In this document: positions 8,202 to 17,138 of the stretch, piece by piece
Layout of the letters: each line of letters starts with the position of its first letter
Numbering within the stretch: the first letter of the stretch is position 1
Origin: DASPFV01 sp035620975
GTDB taxonomy: Bacteria; Acidobacteriota; Vicinamibacteria; Vicinamibacterales; 2-12-FULL-66-21
Assembly (NCBI GenBank): GCA_035620975.1
Contig: DASPFV010000227.1
Coordinates: 1-24,781 of the forward strand
DNA length: 24,781 nt
Direction: 5' to 3'
Translations under genes and position numbers: made by a program
The notes under the pieces: generated by a model
The model's database searches: none
Told to the model about the DNA's origin: nothing
The model's input: only the letters and a program-made list of their open reading frames with translations

Positions 8202-10124
8202 ATGCCCCCACCCATGCAGCCGAGAAGCGGGACGATCGGTCCCGACGTTGCCGAGTTCACGCTGAAGGCTGTCGTCGCGGGCGTCGTGCTCGGGGTCGTC
8301 TTCGGTGCGGCGAACGCGTACCTCGGCTTGAGAGTCGGGCTGACCGTGTCGGCCTCGATTCCCGCCGCGGTGATGACCGTGGCGCTCTTCCGGGCATTCC
8401 GCGCTCGCGGCACGATACTCGAAGCCAACCTGTCACAGACCATCGGCTCGGCCTCGACCTCGCTGGCGAGCGGCACGATCTTCACCATCCCGGCGCTGTT
8501 CATGTGGAACATGGTACCGCCGTACCTGCAGGTGGTGGCGCTCGCCTGGCTGGGCGCCGTTCTCGGGCTCGCGGCCATGATCCCGCTGCGGCGCCTGCTC
8601 GTGGTCCGCGGCCACGACGAGCTGCCGTACCCGGAGGGCACGGCCTGCGCCGAGGTGCTGCGGGCGACGATCGGCGGCTCCACGGCGAGCGCCTGGATCT
8701 TCCGTGGCATCGCGCTCGGCGCCGCCGTCAAGATCGCGCTGTCGATTGCCTTTCTGGCGCCCACCAGCGTGCACGGTCTGCTGCCGCTGCTGCCCAAGGC
8801 GGAGCTCGCGATCGAGCTCGCACCCGCCCTCCTCGGCGTCGGGTTCATTTTGGGGTACCGGCAGTCGGGCGTGCTGGTCGCGGGCTCCCTCCTCTCGGCA
8901 ATCGTCTTGACGCCGCTCATCGCGCTGACGGGTGCCGGCCTCGTCTCGCCTCTTGCGCCGGAACCGGCGAGACTCGTCGGCGACATGACCGCCGGCGAGA
9001 TCTGGTCCCGCTACGTGCGCTACGTCGGCGCCGGCGCCGTCGCCGCCGGTGGAATCATCACGGTTGTCCGAGCGCTGCCGACCATGGCGGGGGCGTTCGT
9101 GGCCGTCGTGCGGGGGCTCCGTCGCACGCCGGCCGCCTTATCGGCCGTCGAACGCACGGATCACGATTTGCCCGGCTCGTTCGTGGTCGGGGCCGTCGTG
9201 ATGGTCGTCGCCGTGTCGGCGCTCGTCCCGGGGATCTTCGCTGGAGGGATGGGGCCCGCCGCACGCGCGGTCTGCGCCGCCGGCGTGGGCGTGTTCGGGG
9301 TACTCTTCGCCGCCGTCGCCGCGCGCATCGTGGGCATCGTGGGCGTGTCGTCGCAGCCGACCTCGGGCATCGCGCTCATCACGCTGCTCGGCGTTGCGTC
9401 GGTCTTCGTCGCGGCCGGATGGACGCACGATGCCGCCAGGGCCGCCGTGCTCACGGTGGGGACGATCGTGGCGGTGGCGGCGTCGAAGGCGGGGGACATC
9501 TCGCAGGATCTGAAGACCGGCTTCCTGGTCGGCGCCACGCCGGCGCGGCAGCAGTTCGGGCAGCTCATCGGCGCCTCGTTCGCGTGCTGGGCCGTTGCGG
9601 CGACGGTGATGCTGCTGGGCACCGTGTACACCTTCGGCTCGCGCGACGTTCCCGCCCCGCAGGCCACGCTGATGAAGACCATCATCGAAGGGGTGCTGGC
9701 GGGCGCGCTCCCATGGGGGCTGGTCCTCACGGGCGGGGGGCTTGCCTTCACGGCTGTCCTCTGCAGTGTCTCCCCCCTGGCGTTCGCCATCGGCGTCTAC
9801 CTGCCTCTGGCGACGATGGCGGCGATCTTCCTCGGCGGGTGCGTGCGCGCGCTGACCGAGCGCGACGGTACCGTCTCCGGCAGCCGGACCGAGCGCGCGG
9901 ATCCCGGCATCCTCGCGGCGTCCGGCCTGGTCGCGGGTGAAGGCCTCGCGGGCGTGCTCGTCGCCGCGCTCGTCGCGCTGCAGGCCGTGCCGCGCTCCAT
10001 GACGCCCCGTCTGAGCGGTCCGCCCGGCGACCTCGCGGTGATCGCGATGCTGGCTGTCGTGTGCGTCTTTCTCTATCGCGCCGCGCGGTCGGCCCCCGAC
10101 ACCGCGCCGCATCCCATTGCGTGA
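8202..10124 (+). CDS. OPT-family oligopeptide / metal-chelate transporter
   Basis: 640 aa polytopic membrane protein. GPDVAEFTLKAVVAGVVLG (from about residue 13) and ANAYLGLRVGLTVSASIP (from about 36) are the N-terminal OPT signature. LPYPEGTACAEVL at 141-153 is the family motif. Many hydrophobic segments follow, consistent with 14-16 transmembrane helices. OPT proteins import oligopeptides or metal chelates with protons; the substrate cannot be told from sequence. Start choice is open between ATG 8202 and ATG 8214 (Met5), and the upstream TATTAC box favours 8214. The stop is 4 bp before the PqiA-like gene, so the two are probably co-transcribed. The divergent aminopeptidase lies 38-98 bp away, depending on its start. 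Confidence 0.9.
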   Translation: MPPPMQPRSGTIGPDVAEFTLKAVVAGVVLGVVFGAANAYLGLRVGLTVSASIPAAVMTVALFRAFRARGTILEANLSQTIGSASTSLASGTIFTIPALFMWNMVPPYLQVVALAWLGAVLGLAAMIPLRRLLVVRGHDELPYPEGTACAEVLRATIGGSTASAWIFRGIALGAAVKIALSIAFLAPTSVHGLLPLLPKAELAIELAPALLGVGFILGYRQSGVLVAGSLLSAIVLTPLIALTGAGLVSPLAPEPARLVGDMTAGEIWSRYVRYVGAGAVAAGGIITVVRALPTMAGAFVAVVRGLRRTPAALSAVERTDHDLPGSFVVGAVVMVVAVSALVPGIFAGGMGPAARAVCAAGVGVFGVLFAAVAARIVGIVGVSSQPTSGIALITLLGVASVFVAAGWTHDAARAAVLTVGTIVAVAASKAGDISQDLKTGFLVGATPARQQFGQLIGASFACWAVAATVMLLGTVYTFGSRDVPAPQATLMKTIIEGVLAGALPWGLVLTGGGLAFTAVLCSVSPLAFAIGVYLPLATMAAIFLGGCVRALTERDGTVSGSRTERADPGILAASGLVAGEGLAGVLVAALVALQAVPRSMTPRLSGPPGDLAVIAMLAVVCVFLYRAARSAPDTAPHPIA

Positions 10125-10128
10125 TTCC

Positions 10129-10863
10129 ATGACTTCCAAATCCAGTCGCGTGCTGGTCCTCGTGCTCCTGGTGGTCTCCATCCTCCTGCTTCTGCCAGGG
10201 CTGTTCGCGCCGGTGCTGACCATCCGCGGCGTGCTCACCCGCGAGGGGATTGCGCAGGTGGCGCCCATGATGCTCGAGCGCGGCCTCACGGACGAGACGG
10301 TGGCGGTTCTCAAGTCGATGATGAATCCTTCCATCGTGGGTTTCCTCGAAGCCACTGGCAGCGACGTGAGGAAGATCGTGATCGAGAAGCTCTCGCCTCA
10401 GATCACGGCGGCCCTCCAGCAGAACGTGGCCGAAGTGGAAATCTACGAGCAGACGCGCAGCATCGTCGGCTCCGTCCGCCGGCTCTACGAGGTGGGCAGC
10501 CCCACGCCCGCCACGCTGATTCTGCTCTTCAGCGTCATCGTGCCGCTGCTGAAGGCGGCGCTCGTGGCCTGGGCGGTGTTCGTGGCGGGCGTCGAAGCCC
10601 GGCGGCGGACGCTGTGGTTCGTCGAGACGATCGCCAAGTGGTCCATGGCAGACGTCTTCGTCGTGGCGCTGTTCATCGCGTATCTCGCCGCGCAGGCGAG
10701 CGCCACCCCCACGCGCGGGCCGGATGCCGCCCCCGCGATCGTCGCCTTCACGGCGGCTTTCGGGCCCGGATTCTACTGGTTCGCGGCCTACTGCCTCTTC
10801 TCGCTCGCCTCGCAGCAGCTGACTGCCCGCTTCGCTGCGAAATCGCTGGAGGCGTCCGCCTGA
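10129..10863 (+). CDS. PqiA-like integral membrane protein
   Basis: 244 aa. An N-terminal membrane segment (about residues 7-26) is followed by a soluble region of about 90 residues that would face the periplasm. The PqiA-type core follows: VGSPTPATLILLFSVIVPLLK, then AKWSMADVFVVALFIAYLA, then FGPGFYWFAAYCLFSLASQQ. PqiA/LetA proteins are the inner-membrane partners of MCE proteins in lipid trafficking, but no MCE gene is in the window. Here one PqiA half is joined to a large N-terminal insert. The ATG at 10129 follows the OPT stop by 4 nt; a TTG 12 nt earlier would overlap that stop and is less likely. The SGNH esterase gene starts 20 bp downstream. Confidence 0.75.
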   Translation: MTSKSSRVLVLVLLVVSILLLLPGLFAPVLTIRGVLTREGIAQVAPMMLERGLTDETVAVLKSMMNPSIVGFLEATGSDVRKIVIEKLSPQITAALQQNVAEVEIYEQTRSIVGSVRRLYEVGSPTPATLILLFSVIVPLLKAALVAWAVFVAGVEARRRTLWFVETIAKWSMADVFVVALFIAYLAAQASATPTRGPDAAPAIVAFTAAFGPGFYWFAAYCLFSLASQQLTARFAAKSLEASA

Positions 10864-10883
10864 AGACAGAAGCTAAGAAATCG

Positions 10884-11621
10884 ATGACGTTTCTCATGCT
10901 CGTGCTTGCCACGGCCGTCTTCATTCATCCCGCTGCCGCGCAGACTTCGGCGCCGCGCGTCCGGATTGTCCTCGTGGGCGATTCGACGGTCACGGACGAC
11001 TCGGGGTGGGGTGCCGGCTTTCGAAAGTGCGTCGGGGACTCCGTCGAGGTGGTCAACCTCGCTGCGAATGGCCGCAGCTCGAAGAGCTTCCTGGATGAGG
11101 GCCGGTGGACCGACGCCCTCGCCCGGCGGGGCGACTACTACCTGATTCAGTTCGGCCACAACGACGAGCCCGGGAAAGGACCGGATCGCGAGACGGATCC
11201 CCGGACGACTTTCCGCGACAACATGTCACGGTATGTAGACGAAACGCGCGCGATGGGCGCCATCCCCGTGCTCGTCACGTCGCTGGTCCGGCGGGTCTAC
11301 GACCGCGACGGCACGATCCGGACCACACAGACGCCGTACGTCGAGGCAGTGCGCGCGCTGGCGAAGGAGAAGGCCGTGCCGCTCGTGGATCTGCACGCGA
11401 TCTCGTTACACGACGCCGAGCACGCCGGGGACGACGTGTGGGCGGACCTCAGCCCGAAGGACGAGGCCGGCGCTGTCGACCGCACCCACCTGAATGCCAA
11501 GGGCAGCGAGGTGGTCGGACGGATGCTGGCCGATGGGCTGCGCGCGGCCGTGCCGGCGCTCGCGCCGCATCTGCGGCCACAGGAGGACCCTCAGCGGGCG
11601 CCGGCTGTCAGCTCGCGATAG
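10884..11621 (+). CDS. Exported SGNH/GDSL hydrolase, rhamnogalacturonan acetylesterase-like (CE12 type)
   Basis: 245 aa with a signal peptide (residues 1-19, cleavage at AAA/Q). SGNH blocks are all present: GDST with nucleophile Ser34 (block I), NLAANGRSS (block II), GHND with Asn93 (block III) and DRTHLN with Asp199 and His202 (block V). The GDSTVTDDSGWGAGF opening is typical of rhamnogalacturonan acetylesterases, which remove acetyl groups from pectin. That substrate is likely but unproven. The ATG at 10884 places the signal peptide correctly; upstream AAGAAA is only a weak ribosome binding site. It is the last gene of the OPT-PqiA-esterase run and overlaps the convergent deacetylase gene by 31 bp. 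Confidence 0.85.
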   Translation: MTFLMLVLATAVFIHPAAAQTSAPRVRIVLVGDSTVTDDSGWGAGFRKCVGDSVEVVNLAANGRSSKSFLDEGRWTDALARRGDYYLIQFGHNDEPGKGPDRETDPRTTFRDNMSRYVDETRAMGAIPVLVTSLVRRVYDRDGTIRTTQTPYVEAVRALAKEKAVPLVDLHAISLHDAEHAGDDVWADLSPKDEAGAVDRTHLNAKGSEVVGRMLADGLRAAVPALAPHLRPQEDPQRAPAVSSR

Positions 11622-12439
11622 TTCGTCAGCCTGATGCCGCGTCGCGTGACGACCTCACGGACTTTCGGGCTCGTCCACGCCTCGAGCACGGCGCTCCGAT
11701 CCGCGGCGACCCATTCGTACCCCACGTGGCCAAAGGCCTGCATCTCGGGATCGTCCGTCGCGGCATGGTCGATGTGCAGCCACAGGCCGGGGCCGAGCGT
11801 CTCCAGCCGGGCCGCCAGCTTGTCGGCCTTCACTGCGCCGCTGTCCCTGGCCTCGTAGACGCGCCCGACCGGCTGAATGCCGAGATCGGCCGGGACGACC
11901 AAACCGTACTCCTTGCTGAGGCGCGCGACCAGCGTGGCGACGTCCGGCGAGACCGACGGGAAGCCCATGTGATTCCAGGTGTAGGTCACGTGCGGGATAT
12001 GCCGCCTGGCCATCTCGATCTGCGCGCGCAGCTCGCGCTCGATCTCGTCGAGCTTCCAGCTGCTCTCGCGGATGCTCGTGTTGGACGGGAAACCGGGCCG
12101 CGGCTGCACGAGCGGAAAGAAGTAGCCGTCGGCATCCACGATGGACGGCGCGTGGGTGAGGGGGCGCCATTTCACGTTCTCCCATTCGCTCGTGAGCGCC
12201 AGGTGCACGCCCGCGTCCAGCCCCGGGTTCTCACGCAGCATCCGCGCCGCTTCCGGGAACCACGGGCCCGGGACGATCACGTTCGTGGTCGTGAGCACGC
12301 CGCGCTTGTAGGCGTCGATCGTCGCGACGTTGATGCCGTGGCCGGCGGCCATGTCGTCTCCCTTGACGATGAGGCGAATCTCGGCCGGCTGAGGCTGCAG
12401 GGTCAGAACGGCGAGGGCGAGCAGGACGCTGGTGCGCAT
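11591..12439 (-). CDS. Exported ChbG/HpnK (YdjC)-type carbohydrate deacetylase
   Basis: 282 aa starting at the ATG at 12439, which opens a short signal-like segment (MRTSVLLALAVL). Family features are the Asp pair at 28-29 (VKGDDMA), His79 in DAGVHLALTSEW, and a further His in TYTWNHMGFPS. Together these are the expected metal and catalytic positions. ChbG removes an N-acetyl group from chitin oligosaccharides and HpnK acts on a hopanoid; relatives with signal peptides are common and mostly uncharacterised. The reading frame continues upstream to 12601, but that extension is Arg-rich and unlike the family. It converges on the SGNH esterase gene. Confidence 0.8.
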   Translation of the reverse strand: MRTSVLLALAVLTLQPQPAEIRLIVKGDDMAAGHGINVATIDAYKRGVLTTTNVIVPGPWFPEAARMLRENPGLDAGVHLALTSEWENVKWRPLTHAPSIVDADGYFFPLVQPRPGFPSNTSIRESSWKLDEIERELRAQIEMARRHIPHVTYTWNHMGFPSVSPDVATLVARLSKEYGLVVPADLGIQPVGRVYEARDSGAVKADKLAARLETLGPGLWLHIDHAATDDPEMQAFGHVGYEWVAADRSAVLEAWTSPKVREVVTRRGIRLTNYRELTAGAR

Positions 12440-12464
12440 GAGGCGAAGTGTAGCGCGGGCGACC

Positions 12465-12496
12465 GGCCGGGGATGCCACGTACGGCATCCGCGGCC
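12465..12496. promoter_or_regulatory. Imperfect palindrome in the divergent deacetylase/ADOP region
   Basis: GGATGCC (12471-12477) and GGCATCC (12484-12490) are perfect 7-bp arms around ACGTAC. They extend outward by GGCCG (12465-12469) and CGGCC (12492-12496) after one mismatch. It lies just upstream of the deacetylase start, so it could be an operator or a structured leader. The rest of the 226-bp gap is GC-rich and ends in the heptamer array. Confidence 0.4.
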
Positions 12497-12620
12497 CGGC
12501 CCGTGCCGCCTTGGCCCCTTGCCACGCCGCCGCGCCACCCCGCCAGATTCCCGCTCGACTTCGCGCCCGAGCTGGCGTATCGTCCGGCGGCAATGTTCCA
12601 ATCACGAGCGATGCACCGCG

Positions 12621-12662
12621 CGAACCTTGAACCTCGAACCTTGAACCCTGAACGCTGAACCT
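12621..12662 (-). repeat. Six-unit array of the 7-bp repeat, inverted relative to 2805-2853
   Basis: Heptamers start at 12621, 12628, 12635, 12642, 12649 and 12656, and all fit TGAACCT with small changes. TGAACCT is the reverse complement of a rotation of GTTCAAG, so this is the same family as at 2805. The array ends 3 nt before the ATG of the ADOP permease and takes the place of its ribosome binding site. Confidence 0.9.
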
Positions 12663-12665
12663 GAA

Positions 12666-15203
<2,538 letters not shown>

Positions 15204-15231
15204 CGCCACGGAAAAACACGGAAGAACACGG
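15204..15231 (-). repeat. CACGGA-type repeat directly after the ADOP stop codon
   Basis: A 28-bp run built from CACGGA-like units starts at the first base after TAG. Its reverse complement matches the start of the repeat block at 23020 with only two differences over 28 positions. No hairpin is evident, so it is not a terminator. Confidence 0.8.
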
Positions 15232-15279
15232 ATCGGGCAGACTGGGCCTATTCAGGATGGCCTGTTTTCTTCCGGCAAC

Positions 15280-15303
15280 CATCGTCGCATCGTCCCATCG
15301 TGA
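15280..15303 (+). repeat. Three-unit 8-bp repeat, consensus CATCGTCC
   Basis: Three consecutive octamers starting at 15280, 15288 and 15296 share CATCGT. The block lies in the gap between the ADOP stop and the convergent polymerase gene; nothing else is visible in that gap except the CACGGA repeat. Confidence 0.6.
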
Positions 15304-15343
15304 TTGCCGTCGGCTCGTTGCCTGTACTGACGAAGCCTGGTGA

Positions 15344-16225
15344 CTACCGTGGTCGGTTACGCCACCTGTTCAGCTTTTCGATCGCCCTCTGCAGCGATCG
15401 GCCGCGCTTGCGCAGGTCCGACCACGGGTCGCCTGTCGCCGCCAGCCGCTCCGGGACGCTTTGCAGCGTGAACGACCGGGGCCCAGCCTGCCCCCGTTCA
15501 ACCTCTTCCCAGGTGCACGGCGCGGACACGGGCGCGCCGGGCTTCGCGCGGACCGTATAGGGCGCGGCCCACGTGGCGCTGTAGCCGTTCCGGCCCGTGT
15601 CGACGTAGATACGTCCGCCGCGATCCGCCTTGCTGAACTCCTGGGTCAGCGTGACCGGGTGTCGCTGCACGAGCGCGGCGCCGACCGCATGAGCAAACCC
15701 CGAGACCACGCCGGAGTCCGCCTGGCCGTCCAGCGCAACCGCGATATGGTAGCCCTTCGAGCCTGACGTCTTGACCCAGCTCGGGAGCCCGAGATCGGCC
15801 AGGAAGTCACGGAGCCGGAGCGTGGCGGTCCTGAGCATCTGGACGTCGTCGATGGACGGGTCGAGATCGAAGACGCAGATATCGGGGTGGTAGAGCCTCG
15901 GCACGCGCGTGGACCACACGTGCAGCGTGATCGTGTTCTGGTTGGCCACCCACAGGAGCGACCGCGTGTCGTTCACCAGCACGTGATGGACGGTGCCGTC
16001 GCTCTTCGGTACGTCCACGCGCTCCAGCCACGCGGGGAACCCCCTGGACACGCTCTTGTGGAAGAATCCCTTGCTGCCGATTCCTGCCGGATAGCGCTCC
16101 ATCGTGACCGGCCGGTGGCGTATGTGGGGCACCATTACGGCCGCAACGGCCTCGTAATAGGCTGCCAGCTCCCCTTTCGTGATCCCGTCCCGGGGAAAGA
16201 GCACCTTCTCGGGATGGGTGATCAC
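15344..16225 (-). CDS. Stand-alone LigD-type polymerase/primase domain (NHEJ repair polymerase)
   Basis: 293 aa with a GTG start. The start HPEKVLFPRDGITKGELAAYY is the usual opening of LigD polymerase domains. MERYPAGIGSKGFFHKS follows near residue 42, the catalytic pair Asp120-x-Asp122 sits in VFDLDPS, SGSKGYH near 148 binds nucleotide, and DRGGRIYVDTGRNGYSATW carries the third acidic residue. These archaeo-eukaryotic primase enzymes add nucleotides, often ribonucleotides, at double-strand breaks in partnership with Ku and a ligase. The upstream ligase gene ends within this start codon (GTGA, 4-bp overlap), which implies translational coupling. In many bacteria the two activities and a phosphoesterase form one LigD protein; here they are separate, and no phosphoesterase or Ku gene is in view. 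Confidence 0.92.
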   Translation of the reverse strand: MITHPEKVLFPRDGITKGELAAYYEAVAAVMVPHIRHRPVTMERYPAGIGSKGFFHKSVSRGFPAWLERVDVPKSDGTVHHVLVNDTRSLLWVANQNTITLHVWSTRVPRLYHPDICVFDLDPSIDDVQMLRTATLRLRDFLADLGLPSWVKTSGSKGYHIAVALDGQADSGVVSGFAHAVGAALVQRHPVTLTQEFSKADRGGRIYVDTGRNGYSATWAAPYTVRAKPGAPVSAPCTWEEVERGQAGPRSFTLQSVPERLAATGDPWSDLRKRGRSLQRAIEKLNRWRNRPR

Positions 16226-17109
16226 GCCGGCTCACCCGGGTGACTCGGCCCTGTGGAAACGGCAGGGCCCGGAAGCCCGGGAAGCACGTCGATCAGTCGC
16301 GGATGCCGCAGCTTCCCGTGCACCGTCCATTCGATGAAGGCGACGCGGACGACGATCTCCGGACGCACCCAGTGCGTCCGCAGCCGCGGCAGTCCCTTCG
16401 CTCGAGTGAACGGCGAGTCCGGCACTTCCAGCGCGTCGAGCCGTGCCCGCAGATCGAGCAGCATGCGGGTGTCGAAGCCTGTCCCGATTCTGCCGGCGAA
16501 GCAGAGCTCGCCACGCCGAACGTAGCCGACGAGCAGGGCCCCCAGGCCGACGCGGCTTCCCTGCGGCTCCGTGAACCCGCCGACGACGAGATCCGCCGTG
16601 GCCTCGCATTTCATCTTGAGCCAGTGCGGCGAACGGCGCTGCTCGTATCGGGAGTCGCGCCGCTTTGCGATCACGCCCTCCCAGCCCTCGGCGCAGGCGC
16701 GCACCCACGGCCTGGCATCCGCGAGCAGCGCGACACGATACAGCGGCGGTCGGAGCGGCAGGGCCTCGAGCAGCGCACGGCGCCCGGTGAGCGTCAGCGA
16801 CATCACGTCGCGGCCGTCGATCCACATGAGGTCGAACACGTGATAGGCGACGGCCCCGCCCTCTCGCCACGTGATCTCGCCGTCCAGGATCAGCTCGGCG
16901 TGGGGAACGGCCGCGATCGCGGCCGACACGGCGGGCAGTCTCTGCGGCAGCCGGTTGCGCGAGTACAGTCCCACGTCGTTCCCGCGCTTGAACGCCAGCA
17001 GCCGGATCCCGTCGAACTTGCGCTCGAAGATCCACTCGGGCCCGCTGAACCGCTCCTGGGTCAGGGTGGCCGCCATGGGCACGATCCATTCGGGAAACGC
17101 GTCAGTCAC
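16222..17109 (-). CDS. ATP-dependent DNA ligase, LigD ligase-domain type
   Basis: 295 aa from GTG 17109. Nucleotidyltransferase motifs: motif I K31-F-D-G (adenylated Lys31), motif III ILDGEITW, IIIa VFDLMWIDG, IV EGVIAKRR and V WLKMKCE. An OB-fold C-terminal part follows (GALLVGYVRRGELCFAGRIGTGF, then HWVRPEIVVRVAFIEWT). It seals nicks using ATP, with the polymerase domain encoded by the overlapping next gene. An internal ATG at 17076 (Met12) is an alternative start; relatives often begin just before this point. The frame stays open far upstream, but that part runs across the PQQ dehydrogenase gene in another frame and is not family-like. Only 29 bp separate it from the PQQ dehydrogenase stop, so it may be read from that gene's promoter. 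Confidence 0.92.
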   Translation of the reverse strand: MTDAFPEWIVPMAATLTQERFSGPEWIFERKFDGIRLLAFKRGNDVGLYSRNRLPQRLPAVSAAIAAVPHAELILDGEITWREGGAVAYHVFDLMWIDGRDVMSLTLTGRRALLEALPLRPPLYRVALLADARPWVRACAEGWEGVIAKRRDSRYEQRRSPHWLKMKCEATADLVVGGFTEPQGSRVGLGALLVGYVRRGELCFAGRIGTGFDTRMLLDLRARLDALEVPDSPFTRAKGLPRLRTHWVRPEIVVRVAFIEWTVHGKLRHPRLIDVLPGLPGPAVSTGPSHPGEPA

Positions 17110-17138
17110 GCTGTGTTTGCGTGGCGAACCGCCCCGGC

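Noticed and set aside
9138..10355. Long antisense frame across the OPT transporter
   Set aside because: It is charged and low in complexity, with no recognisable domain, opposite an obvious transporter.
15241..15343. Intrinsic terminator between the ADOP permease and the polymerase gene
   Set aside because: A short T-run (15265-15268) is present but no stable stem precedes it.
15344..17109. Defence or mobile system based on the ligase-polymerase pair
   Set aside because: Both match the housekeeping NHEJ LigD domains; no nuclease, helicase, integrase or toxin lies beside them.
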